From Planctomycetaceae bacterium (GTDB lineage: Bacteria; Planctomycetota; Planctomycetia; Pirellulales; Pirellulaceae): 64,000 nucleotides of DNA. Below, piece by piece: positions 26,255-35,686 of the stretch; position 1 is the first letter of the stretch; the number at the start of each line of letters is the position of its first letter. The stretch is taken from contig SYJV01000533.1 of NCBI GenBank assembly GCA_005798335.1, positions 18,745-82,744 on the forward strand, written 5' to 3'. Position numbers and translations under genes: made by a program. The notes below the pieces were generated by a model, which saw only the letters and a list, made by a program, of their open reading frames with translations, had not been told where the DNA came from and did no database searches.

Positions 26255-28375
26255 ATGTTTTCCTTTAGTGATCAGCCATTCCAATCGAATCGCCCGATCG
26301 CCCGGAGAGAGATACTGCGAGTTGGAAGTCTATGTGCCGCAGGATTATCGGTGCCCAATTTGTTGTGCGCCAGCGATCCAAAGAAAGTCCGTCCGTCTGC
26401 GGACAATATGTTTGGGCGAGCCAAGAACATCATCTTCTTATTTCTTGCAGGCGGGCCTCCACAACACGAGACGTTCGATCCCAAACCCTTAGCGCCGGCA
26501 GAAATCCGTGGTCCGTTTCAGCCGATCAGTACTAACATTCCAGGAATCCAGTTTTGCGAGCTTCTTCCGCGCACTGCCAGCATGGCGGACAAACTAGCCA
26601 TTTGTCGCTCATTATCGACAGACGACAACAACCACGATGGTTCGGGCTATCAAGTGCTTACGGGCTACAAGTACATTGGACCAAATTCCCGGACGATTCA
26701 GCCGACGGATTGGCCATATTTCGGATCGATCATCAAGCGATATCGCCCCAGCGAGCTGCTGCCGCCGCTTTCGACGGCATGGATCCCAGACCTGTTTCGA
26801 CTCAACGAGAGCGTTACGCCAGCAGGTCAAACCGGCGGATTCATGGGAGGAATTTGGGATCCAGATCGATTTGTTGGAGATCCATCTCAGGCTAATTACG
26901 AAGCGCCGGGGATCAGGTTGGGACCTCTCGGCGTAACGGATATTCGCCGACGGTGGGAATTGCTTTCTCAGATCGAACAACCGCTCGAAACATCAACGCG
27001 CCGTGTGGCCACTGCACGATACGACAACTACCAACAGCAGGCCTTTCAATTGCTAACGTCGGGAAAAGCTCAAGAGGCTTTCGCAGTCCACCGTGAACCC
27101 ACACGAATCCGTTTGCGCTATGGCATGAACGCATGGGGCCAAAGCGTGTTGCTGGCACGACGACTGATCGAGGCTGGTGTACGATTGGTTCACGTTCAAT
27201 GGCCGCGTGAACCAGGCGACAATGCCGTCGACAATCCCTTGTGGGATACTCATGCACAGAATGCGGACCGCGTAGAGGATGTTCTGTGTCCTCAATTTGA
27301 CCTGGGCTTTTCTGCGCTGATTGAAGATCTTGACCAACGTGGTTTGCTGGACGAAACACTAGTTGTGGCAATTGGAGAATTCGGGCGTACTCCCAAGATC
27401 AACAGTAAGGGAGGGCGTGATCATTGGGGACACGTGTTCAGTTTCGTATTGGCGGGTGCGGGAATCAGCGGTGGGCAAGTCTATGGTGCCAGCGATCGAC
27501 ACGGCGGCTACCCGCTTGAAAATCGCGTTTCGGCCGGAGATTTCACTGCAACCCTGTTTCACCTGGTCGGACTCGATCATGAATCCAAATTTCGGGATCA
27601 ACAGGGTAGAGAACATTTGCTCACCAACGGCCGGCCGATATTCAAGATGCTTGGTGTCGAGCCTGCTACGAAAGAGCGAATGACCAGCTCGGGCGATGTC
27701 GCAAGAATTCCACCGTTTGATCCTCAACTGACCTTGATGCACTCCGCTTTTTCCTCTGCCGCACCGATGCGCCCGCTCGATGCGCCGTCGCGCCCTAAGG
27801 GTTGGCGAGCTAGTCCCATTCTAGGTGCCGATGAAAGCGGGTTAGGAGTTTGGCAAGTCGGCCAGCTCGCATTCGTCGGTGTTCGTAACTTGGGCCATTC
27901 GGCAGCCAAGATCTTCGAGCGAGGCGCTGCGGCGATTATAGCTCAAGAAGTACGCAGCCCGTTCGCTGGTAAGTACCGGTTGGCAGTGCGATTGCGGCCT
28001 GAGACGCCTACCTGGAAAGACTTTGATGAACTATTTGCCAAGCACTTTGTGTGTCGCTTGGAGTTCTTTGAATTCACCGATGTCAACAAATCTGCGGCTG
28101 CTCGCAAAGAACTGGCCAGTCTCAACTTTCTGCCCACATCGGCCAATTCAATCGAAGATTTTCAAACCATCGTCTTGGAGAAAGAGTTCGTCAACCCCAA
28201 ACCGGGCGCGAACTTCTCGTTTGGGCTCGGCCTAGGAATCGCAATAGTAGTCGAGAAGATTTCCAGCGGGTCTCCGAAATTGCCAGACTTGGGTCCGATA
28301 GCAATTGGCTTGAGGGTACTCGACTTCAAGCTCGAATTCCAAGGCAAGCCGCGCGATGAAAACGTAACCGTTTGA
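26255..28375 (+). CDS. DUF1501 protein with long C-terminal extension
   Basis: 706 residues. A twin-arginine-like signal (ARREILRVGSLCAAGL) starts the protein, as usual for DUF1501, followed by family blocks IIFLFLAGGPPQHETFDPKP, GGFMGG and EFGRTPKIN with GGRDHWGHVFS near a putative metal site typical of sulfatase-like folds. Known members are about 430-500 residues; this one continues for about 200 more, with no domain I recognise (a beta-rich stretch and a Lys/Phe-rich end). Start taken at the ATG 26255; 26240 is also possible. Often coupled to PSCyt1/DUF1549 genes, but not here. Confidence 0.87.
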   Translation: MFSFSDQPFQSNRPIARREILRVGSLCAAGLSVPNLLCASDPKKVRPSADNMFGRAKNIIFLFLAGGPPQHETFDPKPLAPAEIRGPFQPISTNIPGIQFCELLPRTASMADKLAICRSLSTDDNNHDGSGYQVLTGYKYIGPNSRTIQPTDWPYFGSIIKRYRPSELLPPLSTAWIPDLFRLNESVTPAGQTGGFMGGIWDPDRFVGDPSQANYEAPGIRLGPLGVTDIRRRWELLSQIEQPLETSTRRVATARYDNYQQQAFQLLTSGKAQEAFAVHREPTRIRLRYGMNAWGQSVLLARRLIEAGVRLVHVQWPREPGDNAVDNPLWDTHAQNADRVEDVLCPQFDLGFSALIEDLDQRGLLDETLVVAIGEFGRTPKINSKGGRDHWGHVFSFVLAGAGISGGQVYGASDRHGGYPLENRVSAGDFTATLFHLVGLDHESKFRDQQGREHLLTNGRPIFKMLGVEPATKERMTSSGDVARIPPFDPQLTLMHSAFSSAAPMRPLDAPSRPKGWRASPILGADESGLGVWQVGQLAFVGVRNLGHSAAKIFERGAAAIIAQEVRSPFAGKYRLAVRLRPETPTWKDFDELFAKHFVCRLEFFEFTDVNKSAAARKELASLNFLPTSANSIEDFQTIVLEKEFVNPKPGANFSFGLGLGIAIVVEKISSGSPKLPDLGPIAIGLRVLDFKLEFQGKPRDENVTV

Positions 28376-28622
28376 GCAGCGTACTCGTTGATGATCGCAA
28401 CAAATCGAATCGTCCGCGTCAGTTACATTTTTGAATTGGGTGAATCTTCACAAATGCCGGAATTCAATGCAGTTTTCGGTTCAAATCGCTGCTCACCCGT
28501 AGTGGCACATTGCAGCACTACGAATCGAGACAATATCTCTCTTAGCCATGGTGGTGTGGCGCTCTATGTTAGGCTATTTTGAGGCGGAATCGGGCCGAAC
28601 TGTCTACGGAGGAGTCGCGAGA

Positions 28623-29963
28623 ATGGTGAATGTTTCAAAATACGAGCAAGCCGAGCGCGAAAAGCGCGAGTTACAACGTCTCCCAGATGAATTTTCCGAT
28701 AGTGACATCCAAGAGTGGATAAATCGCTTGTTCATTGAGGAGGAGGATCCCGTCAGTAAAAGGCGAATTGAGTTACTTCGCACCGATGCTCTACCATTTC
28801 TCGTCAAAGCTCTGGAAGATCCGCGGATTGGCGTGGTGAAGTTCGCACAGTCGAACCGAGCATTCACGGCTCGTTCGCCACTCGAGAGAATCGTCCTCTT
28901 ATTGTCGCGATTGCGCGCCTATGATGCAGTGCCCGCGTTGGTGCGGCTTATGGAACATCGCGACAGTCATTTTCGTCGGTTCGCGGCCAAAGGATTGGGG
29001 AGTATTGGCACACCCGGGTGTATCGCTCCCATGCTGCGAGCGCTCAGTGAAAAGGAAGATGAAGTGATTCAGGGCGCTTTGGGAGGCATCTTGGCCGGTT
29101 CAATATGTGGCAGTGGCACGCCAGAGTTCTTAGACTCGATGTTTCCCGCGATTATAAAACTATTGAATCGTCAGGTAGAGTTCACGCTGCCTTCGGCGGC
29201 GGGCATGTTGTTAACGATTGACGCGGAATCCGCAGTGCCAGTGCTGTTATCGCCAAAATACTTTTCCGCCAATAATCCCGAAGTGCACTCTCTGATCGCG
29301 GCGTTAAATTTGAAGGATTACCTCGTACCCCACCACATCCTGTTGCCGTTCATGGACGCAATTCGCCCCCGCGCGCAAAGATATCCATTCAACTTTGCCT
29401 ACGGCGAAGCACTTATTGCCTATGCCAACAATCCCGATGCTAACGCTCGCAATACTATTCGCGCCGCGCTGCGATCACGAAATGAAACGATTCATGAGTT
29501 CGCCGCTGAGGCGATGGAATTGTTCTACGGTGTCGACTATGCCATTGGATCCGTAGTAGTGGAGTACCAAAGAACGGGGTTTGATTCGATGACTGGACCG
29601 CAGCGACATTACCTAGCGGTGACCGAGTACAACGAAGTCTGCGAAGACGATCACCACGCTCATTACTTTATGGGATCGTCAGGCGACCACTGGCCCGATG
29701 CGTTGGAAGGGTTCAAAGCGATGGGGGCCATAAATCGGGCAAGGATTTTAGAAGGCGCGACGCAGTTGTTTGGCCCCACGGGACCGTCCACCGATCAAGA
29801 CATTCGTCGGCAGCAGCTCGAGAGCTTTTCGCCACGCCAGGACGAAATGTTGATGGAATTCGATGAAGCCTACTTCAGGAACTACCCATTGGAAAACTTG
29901 TCGACTCTAATGTCTCGATACGCGACCGCGTTCAATCATCATTTCACGCCAGTGAAACACTAG
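28623..29963 (+). CDS. HEAT-repeat protein with C-terminal DUF4375/DMP19-like domain
   Basis: 446 residues. The first two thirds hold HEAT-like helical pairs (YDAVPALVRLMEHRDSHFRR, then AAKGLGSIG). The C-terminal part, from about YLAVTEYNEVCEDDHH, has GSSGDHWPDALEGFKAMGA and FGPTGPSTDQDIRR, features of the DUF4375 (DMP19-like) domain seen in immunity or inhibitor-type proteins. The start at 28623 has GGAGGAG 8 nt upstream, which decides it over an earlier ATG at 28548. No obvious operon partner. Confidence 0.72.
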   Translation: MVNVSKYEQAEREKRELQRLPDEFSDSDIQEWINRLFIEEEDPVSKRRIELLRTDALPFLVKALEDPRIGVVKFAQSNRAFTARSPLERIVLLLSRLRAYDAVPALVRLMEHRDSHFRRFAAKGLGSIGTPGCIAPMLRALSEKEDEVIQGALGGILAGSICGSGTPEFLDSMFPAIIKLLNRQVEFTLPSAAGMLLTIDAESAVPVLLSPKYFSANNPEVHSLIAALNLKDYLVPHHILLPFMDAIRPRAQRYPFNFAYGEALIAYANNPDANARNTIRAALRSRNETIHEFAAEAMELFYGVDYAIGSVVVEYQRTGFDSMTGPQRHYLAVTEYNEVCEDDHHAHYFMGSSGDHWPDALEGFKAMGAINRARILEGATQLFGPTGPSTDQDIRRQQLESFSPRQDEMLMEFDEAYFRNYPLENLSTLMSRYATAFNHHFTPVKH

Positions 29964-30014
29964 GTATACGGTACGCCCAGTTCCGCATCAGTCCCAACGG
30001 GACCGTTCTAATCC

Positions 30015-30136
30015 CAATACCGTTCAACGAACGTGGGATAAGCTTCCAGCTTGTCAATATCTTGTGCAAGCAATGGCGAAACTCCGCTACAGGTTGACAA
30101 GCTGGAAGCTTATCCCACGTTCGTTGAACGGTATTG
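30015..30136. mobile_element. Palindromic mobile element A, copy 2
   Basis: 122 bp: two perfect 43-bp inverted arms around a 36-nt centre. The centre is in the opposite orientation to copies 1 and 3. The flanks GTTCTAATCC (30005-30014) and GGCCTAATCC (30137-30146) match at 8 of 10 positions, fitting a slightly decayed 10-bp target duplication. It lies just after the HEAT/DUF4375 gene. Confidence 0.88.
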
Positions 30137-30139
30137 GGC

Positions 30140-30800
30140 CTAATCCCATGTGAATCGTTCGTCCAATGACAATTCATGCAGAACGAAAGGCAAGGATGCT
30201 TGCTGCGGTTGCCAACGCAGCCATGGTAGCCGAAATTGGACTGCTTCGAGTTTCGCTTGGCGGCAACGAATTCGCGCCAGTCGCTGTGGCTCGCGAGCGC
30301 TGGGTGTCGAGCACGGCGCAATCGTTATTTCCTGAAGTCCCTCGACGTGAAGCACCGCCGATGCCAGTGCGAATGACAACGACTCACTCCATATTTTGCC
30401 TTCCAACAGCGCAACGTCCGGCGATGCGGTAAACGAATCTCCAGGCATTGATCGTCGATCGAACCACCGCTTGGTAAGGATCGCTCGATCAATTACTGTC
30501 CGATAGTCGGCTTTCGCTCCGCGAAAGCAAGGTCCTTTCGCGGAGCGAAGGGCGACTATCATTTGTCGAGCGATCCTAAGCTGGCTGCGAGAAAAGTCGG
30601 GCGCAGGCAATGACCAGATTGGTCCGAAAGATCGCATTAGGGAATTTAGTTTCAATCGCCGTTTGTTGGTGCTGGTCCATTCAGTTGGGACCATGTAACA
30701 ATACCGGACAAACTCGAGCCCCAAGCCGCGCCGCACCACACGCGACGTTGAGCGCCGCGCCACCGGAATCGTCTTCGATCTCGCACCAATGTGTCCTGTT
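30140..30800 (-). pseudogene. Decayed coding region, possibly a PfkB-type sugar kinase
   Basis: An open frame runs from 30763 to 30140, but it passes straight through palindrome C (30477-30577), so it is unlikely to be an intact gene. In another frame near 30700-30790 the minus strand reads SGGAALNVACGAARLGARV, which resembles the substrate loop of PfkB/ribokinase-type kinases. After the palindrome, PGDSFTASPDVALLEGKIW with ESLSFALASAV is weakly like the C-terminal anion-hole region of the same family. I read this as a kinase gene broken by frameshift and a repeat insertion; the assignment is tentative. Confidence 0.3.
30477..30577. repeat. Palindromic element C
   Basis: About 101 bp. The outer arms AGGATCGCTCGA and TCGAGCGATCCT are perfect; the inner arms GATAGTCG/CGACTATC and TTCGCTCCGCGAAA/TTTCGCGGAGCGAA pair around a short loop. 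Single copy in the window. The sequence is distinct from elements A and B. Confidence 0.8.
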
Positions 30801-30849
30801 GCTCCTACACATTCGGTCGAATTTCTTAATCCTGGTACTTATTTCAGGA

Positions 30850-32436
30850 CTATTCCTTACACGCAGACCTGATCAGCGTGCTTGGCGAGTCGGCATCGGT
30901 TTCCCAAATTGATCGCGAGCTGCCATACTTGTCGATCACCATTTGCCGCCAATCGTCACGACAGCTTCGCGCCCAGATAATTTGCGACTCAGCGATATTG
31001 GCTAAGTTGTAAACCCACTCTTGGTGAACGTTATGGTTCTCGCGGTAGTGCACGAACACAAGGTGCTTGCCACCAATCCCGTTGAGTTGTGCTTCGATTT
31101 TAAAACGTCGCATGGACCACTCTTGCGACTCGGCGGCATGGCTTTCGGTCATGACCCAAACAATCGACAACAGCGAATACGCCGCTACGGTTGCGACAAT
31201 GAACCTTGGGCGGATTTTCGCCAAGCAAGCGACTCGACGCAGGGCAAGGGTTGCCAAGATCGCTAGCCACGGAACGATGGGTGCCAAATAGTGCGGAGCA
31301 GACCAATGCGTAATACTGGTAGCGGTCACAAGCGAAATGACTCCCAGCACGGACCAGCGCACCAGACTACTTACTCGCCACAGCACGATTGCAAAACAGG
31401 GGACAATTGCCAGCCACCAGCCCCAGAAATCTCGAATCATCGCTAGGCGCTGGAAGACTCCTCGGAGGAATCCGGCCACACCGGTGTAGCGCGAGTACTC
31501 GCCGACGGACCACGAGTTAATTTTTTCGAACAGAGCAGGCATTGAGTTCTCGCCAGTCGTTGCCATTTCCGGCGCTTGTGTTGCTTGAGTAATGAACAAT
31601 GGTGCCACTGCATACTGAGCTTCGTGAAGTTGATAAGGCATACATAACCATGAGCCGGTGGTCGCAAAATTGTGCGCAGCAATGACGATGATCGCTAGCG
31701 TAATGCAAGGTAGGCCGCCCAGGGAGGCTGTCATCAAACGCCGAGCGGTTATCTGACCTTCGATGCCCCAGTGCCAAACTAAACTCCCCAGGCACAGCGC
31801 TGTGAAGATAAGGCCTTCAAATGGTCGGCATAACGACATCAGTCCGATTCCGAAGCCTAGTATGATCGAAGCAAATATCGAGTTCCTTTTCCTCAATCGA
31901 ACGACCGAGCCCACGATGATGGATGCCGCAGTTGCTGTCAACCAGCCGTTCATGTAACTCCGAGACCATTCAGTATGCATGGCAGGATGCAGCGCGATCA
32001 ACATTCCTCCGATCAGTGCCCAGCGACGTGGTACCACTGCAGCCAATGTCCACGTAATTGCGGCAGAACAAAATCCGGCTCCTAACCAAAGCCCAGCGGT
32101 GGGAGTTCCGAAGAGGACCCAGCCCAAGGCTAGAAGCGCACCTGGCCCGAGAGGGTATTTTGATGAATACGTTGGCACCAAGATCGTATGGAAAGATTGA
32201 AACGCCTGCCAAGCTTCTGGAGTCGGATTGGACAATCGACCGTGGCGCAGAGTATCGGCGAGTAGCAGATGACTGAACTCGTCATGGATGCTCGGCACCG
32301 GCCACCGCACCCAAGACAGTACCATCGCGATGAAAAACCCCAGCAAGCCGACAGCACCGAGCATGAATCCATAGTGACGGCGGGCAACAGCTCGTGTGTA
32401 ACACTGAGCGTTTCGCTGCCTGATTGATATGCGCAT
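30850..32436 (-). CDS. GT39/ArnT-like membrane glycosyltransferase
   Basis: 528 residues with about ten or more hydrophobic helices. After the first helix comes a periplasmic loop with PSIHDEFSHLLLADTL, where the Asp-Glu resembles the catalytic acidic pair of PMT/ArnT-type enzymes that use polyprenyl-phosphate sugars. The start at 32436 avoids overlap with the upstream gene (stop at 32457); an earlier in-frame start at 32625 is possible. It pairs with the GT2 gene just upstream, which could make the lipid-linked donor. Confidence 0.75.
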   Translation of the reverse strand: MRISIRQRNAQCYTRAVARRHYGFMLGAVGLLGFFIAMVLSWVRWPVPSIHDEFSHLLLADTLRHGRLSNPTPEAWQAFQSFHTILVPTYSSKYPLGPGALLALGWVLFGTPTAGLWLGAGFCSAAITWTLAAVVPRRWALIGGMLIALHPAMHTEWSRSYMNGWLTATAASIIVGSVVRLRKRNSIFASIILGFGIGLMSLCRPFEGLIFTALCLGSLVWHWGIEGQITARRLMTASLGGLPCITLAIIVIAAHNFATTGSWLCMPYQLHEAQYAVAPLFITQATQAPEMATTGENSMPALFEKINSWSVGEYSRYTGVAGFLRGVFQRLAMIRDFWGWWLAIVPCFAIVLWRVSSLVRWSVLGVISLVTATSITHWSAPHYLAPIVPWLAILATLALRRVACLAKIRPRFIVATVAAYSLLSIVWVMTESHAAESQEWSMRRFKIEAQLNGIGGKHLVFVHYRENHNVHQEWVYNLANIAESQIIWARSCRDDWRQMVIDKYGSSRSIWETDADSPSTLIRSACKE

Positions 32437-32456
32437 CGCACTGTCGGCTACAACGC

Positions 32457-33875
32457 TCACTTTCGAGCAAGCCGCAAGACGCTTAGCAGAAAACTGCTCG
32501 CCGCAGCTTGAACACCCAAGGCCACCGCACCAACGGCAGGAATCAATGTCCGCATAGTGTGCGAATAATCTAAGGGCCCAAATCCACTGCTGGCCCACGA
32601 CAACGCTTGCCAGGATACTGCGCACGAGCCAGCAAACATTAATCCGACAGACACCGACAAGCAGAGTTCGAGTGTGAAAATGCGGGAGAGTTTATCCAAA
32701 CGGCGGTCGCGAGGTAGCAAGCCTTCGCTCCCAGCAAACGTCTTGGCCAAAACCGCACACCAAATCATTTGAGCTCCGACGAGTATTGCCAGCATCGCGA
32801 CCAGCATCGTGTGCGCGTCAAATTGAACACCGAATACGTTTGCGCGGCAGCATGCCAGCGCGAATCCGATGCAACCGTACAATGCGGTCGATAAACCCGG
32901 TATGAGAAAGGTCCAACGCGGACTTTGCAGCATGAAGAACCGTAGCGTTCGCCAACCATCCCGGAAGGTGCGCAGGTGGGGACCGCGTGAGCGCCGTCCG
33001 TCAGGATAAAGTGTGATGGGGATCTCGGAGATGCGAGCATCGAACAGTCGACTCTTGATGATCATCTCCGTTGCAAACTCCATCCCAGTGCAACGCAGAT
33101 CCAGTCGGTTGTACAAGTCTCGGCGAAAACCTCGCATGCCACAGTAAACATCATGAACGGGTGCTCGAAACATGTTCCGCACCATCCATGTCAATACCGG
33201 ATTGCCCCACTGATGGAGCACGGGCATTGCTCCTGGCATGATACGACCGCCACCGTTTGGTAGTCGGCATCCCTGCACCAGGTCGGCCCCTTCGGTCAGC
33301 TTGCGGTAGAACTTGAGCGTGTCCGTAAAATCGTAGCTATCGTCTGCATCCGCCATGACAATATACTTCCCACGTGAGGCAGCGATACCGGCCATCAGCG
33401 CAGCACCGTACCCTCGCTGGGAAACATGGACCACTTGTGCACCAAGCGTTTCAGCGATTTCGATCGAATCATCGCGGCTGCCATTGTCGGCGACAATTAC
33501 TTCCCCAACGATTCCAAGTTTTTCGATAGCGTATTTGGCTTTTAAGACGCAATTGCCGACAGTGTCTGCTTCATCCAGGCATGGCATGATGATGCTTAAT
33601 TCAATCGGTTCAACGATTGGTTCAGCTAGCGCGATTGACTCCACACGCCCGACATGCTGAGTATGCGTCTGCTCAATTGCATCATCCAATTGGAAAGCAG
33701 CCCCAGCCAGTCTGTCCGCTGCGGCATCCACAGCCAACAAATCGACCAAGTGGTCGAATTGATGCTCCATCTCTTGTCGATTGCCTGAGGACTTGCCTCG
33801 TCCTGGCAAGGAAATGTCGAGCAGTTCTTTTTGATTGTTGACGTTGGCGAGGAACTGGGTGGATGAACCGCTCAT
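32457..33875 (-). CDS. GT2 polyprenyl-phosphate glycosyltransferase with membrane tail
   Basis: 472 residues. An N-terminal extension of about 85 residues precedes the GT-A domain: LSIIMPCLDEADTVG, VIVADNGSRDDS, and VMADADDSYDF (the DxD region). The C-terminal third has hydrophobic helices. This is the layout of DPM1-like transferases that attach a sugar to polyprenyl phosphate. The neighbour downstream is a membrane glycosyltransferase of the kind that uses such a donor. Confidence 0.86.
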   Translation of the reverse strand: MSGSSTQFLANVNNQKELLDISLPGRGKSSGNRQEMEHQFDHLVDLLAVDAAADRLAGAAFQLDDAIEQTHTQHVGRVESIALAEPIVEPIELSIIMPCLDEADTVGNCVLKAKYAIEKLGIVGEVIVADNGSRDDSIEIAETLGAQVVHVSQRGYGAALMAGIAASRGKYIVMADADDSYDFTDTLKFYRKLTEGADLVQGCRLPNGGGRIMPGAMPVLHQWGNPVLTWMVRNMFRAPVHDVYCGMRGFRRDLYNRLDLRCTGMEFATEMIIKSRLFDARISEIPITLYPDGRRSRGPHLRTFRDGWRTLRFFMLQSPRWTFLIPGLSTALYGCIGFALACCRANVFGVQFDAHTMLVAMLAILVGAQMIWCAVLAKTFAGSEGLLPRDRRLDKLSRIFTLELCLSVSVGLMFAGSCAVSWQALSWASSGFGPLDYSHTMRTLIPAVGAVALGVQAAASSFLLSVLRLARK

Positions 33876-34212
33876 TGCTGGAACTCATCGTTGGTGACAC
33901 GTTTCGACAAAAGACCTTTATGAAACGTAAATCACACAGCGGGCCGGTCAAATGGTCTGGCCTGCTTTGGCGCTACCTTGCATGCCAATGGTAGCGACTG
34001 TATCGATTGGAGCGGTTGTCGATCAAGATTCAAGCATGCGGCAGACTAAATTGGCAACATGCGCGCCTGTCATTCGCCGTCGATGTCGAGCAAGAACATT
34101 CGCCCCGAACGATCGGTGTAGAATTTACACCGATCATGTCAGTAGTTCAGTTGCGAATGCATTTGTTGATGATCAGCTAAGTTCAACTGAGACGAGAGAT
34201 TGGAGGTTTCCA
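33876..34212. other. Intergenic region with a perfect hairpin at 34111-34135
   Basis: About 340 bp between the Xre gene and the GT2 gene. GATCGGTGTA (34111-34120) and TACACCGATC (34126-34135) form a 10-bp stem with a 5-nt loop. No T-run follows on either strand, so it may be a protein-binding operator or processing hairpin and not a terminator. Nothing else seen. Confidence 0.55.
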
Positions 34213-34797
34213 TTATTCAGTACGTTCAAGCAACTCGGTCGAAATCGGCTGTTCTAAGATTCTGCTCAGAATGTCAGTTCCACGACGTGAACCAAATTGT
34301 GGCCAAGCACCGATGTCGCGCAATTCCGGCATCAACTGCTCCAACTGCTCACACAACATCTCGGACAGCCGACGAACTCGCGTCGCGGATTTGAGCTCCC
34401 GAATTGCTGCTGCAGTTTTCATAATGCGTACCAACTGAGCACGCTCCTTAACCGGCCGAGATAACGGATCGCAATCGCTTTCGACGAGATCCGCAATGGG
34501 AACATCCAACGCCTCTTGCCAAGCCAATAACTGGCGTAGGCTTAGGTTGTAATTGGGTTTCTCCTGCTCCCTCAATGTCTTTACGTCGAGGCCCGTTCGG
34601 CGGGCAATCGTGCGCAGCGAAACCCCTTGCTGTTTTCGTACCTCTGCAATTCGATTCAGGATTCGAGGCTCTCGTTTCTCACGATTTTCCTTGCCATCCG
34701 TTTCATAATCAGTTTGTGTTGAGCATCCTAATCCCGAATCTGTTACTCCAATTGCTGCATGTTCCAAACAAAATACGCTAGCCAGAACCGACGACAT
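34213..34797 (-). CDS. Xre/HTH_3-type transcriptional regulator
   Basis: 194 residues from the ATG at 34797, which has AGGAGA about 6 nt upstream. The middle of the protein carries the helix-turn-helix (RIAEVRKQQGVSLRTIARRT followed by GLDVKTLREQEKPN). The C-terminal half is helical and charged with no recognised ligand domain. The first 40 residues are odd: VLASVFCLEHAAIGVT could be a weak hydrophobic segment. Its target is unknown; a 14-bp palindrome AAATTTCGAAATTT at 35010-35023 lies about 210 bp upstream. Confidence 0.8.
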   Translation of the reverse strand: MSSVLASVFCLEHAAIGVTDSGLGCSTQTDYETDGKENREKREPRILNRIAEVRKQQGVSLRTIARRTGLDVKTLREQEKPNYNLSLRQLLAWQEALDVPIADLVESDCDPLSRPVKERAQLVRIMKTAAAIRELKSATRVRRLSEMLCEQLEQLMPELRDIGAWPQFGSRRGTDILSRILEQPISTELLERTE

Positions 34798-35117
34798 TAA
34801 GTTCTCCTTGTGTGCCCGAGGTTCCCCCACCACTGAGAGAGCGGACGGACGCACACCCGAACCGCAACCGACCATTTCGACAGCCTTTTCAGACGAAAAG
34901 TTCCCCAACTCTTTACACACTTCGGCTTATTTAATCCACCTAAAAGTGTGTATTTTCGCCCGGCAAGCTGACACTCTTTAGCGAAGCAGATCTCACGAAT
35001 GGTCTCATCAAATTTCGAAATTTTTCGCCAAAAGCGTATCTTGCTCTGAAACATTTCAGAGAGCTCACGCACGTAATCGATGGCCGATGCGCTCAAATCG
35101 CTGGTCAACCGCTCATA
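34798..35117. other. Upstream region of the Xre gene
   Basis: 320 bp without a credible gene. It holds the perfect 14-bp palindrome AAATTTCGAAATTT (35010-35023), a possible regulator site. Confidence 0.4.
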
Positions 35118-35383
35118 AAGCGAGCGGCAGATAGTTTCTTACCAAGACAAGCCCGAAGCACTAGCGAGTGTATGCCAGGATTGACGCACTCGCATTGCGC
35201 ATCGGGCTTGTATTCGCTTAGGCCCAATACCGTTCAACGAACGTGGGATAAGCTTCCAGCTTGTCAACCTGTAGCGGAGTTTCGCCATTGCTTGCACAAG
35301 ATATTGACAAGCTGGAAGCTTATCCCACGTTCGTTGAACGGTATTGCGCTTAGGCCTTGGTAAATTCCCATCTGCTGCTCGCC
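35118..35383. repeat. Palindromic element B, copy interrupted by element A
   Basis: The stretches 35118-35224 and 35355-35383 together match the intact element B at 51254-51387 (reverse orientation), including AGCGAGCGGCAGAT at the outer left and ATCTGCTGCTCGCC at the outer right. Element A (35225-35346) sits inside it. The bases CGCTTAGGCC occur on both sides of A, where the intact copy has CGCTGAGGCC once. Confidence 0.88.
35225..35346. mobile_element. Palindromic mobile element A, copy 3, nested in element B
   Basis: 122 bp with perfect 43-bp arms. It is flanked by a perfect 10-bp direct repeat CGCTTAGGCC at 35215-35224 and 35347-35356 (the last CC leaves the boundary ambiguous by up to 2 bp). 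The uninterrupted element B at 51 kb serves as the empty site, so this was a genuine insertion. No coding capacity, so it would need a transposase supplied in trans. Confidence 0.92.
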
Positions 35384-35686
35384 CAAGTAGGCGAGTTAGT
35401 CCTCGCTATGCATACGATGAAGTGGCACTACAATTGTTCCCGACAAAGAGGATTGAAATTAATGCTGGCATGAGAATGTCGCTTTACAGGACAACGACTT
35501 TCACTAACAATGTCCTGCCGCAATGATCCGGGTTCACGGATCGGCTCTGGCAGTACAGCGATCTTCGTAGGAGTGGCTTGCATGGAACATCGTCGCTCAT
35601 TCGTTCCCCAATGCGCTTCGCCTCATCGTTCGCGTCATTTCTCGAGGTCGCTGTCGCCAGTCAACCACTACTAGATCGGTGCAAGG
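35384..35686. other. Upstream region of the isomerase-like gene
   Basis: About 300 bp. No RNA gene or repeat recognised beyond the tail of element B (AAGTAG shared after the right end of both B copies). Confidence 0.4.

Noticed and set aside
35172..35363. 63-codon frame shared in part with frames at 30 kb and 6 kb
   Set aside because: The shared peptide is produced by palindrome A read in different places; it is not a conserved gene.
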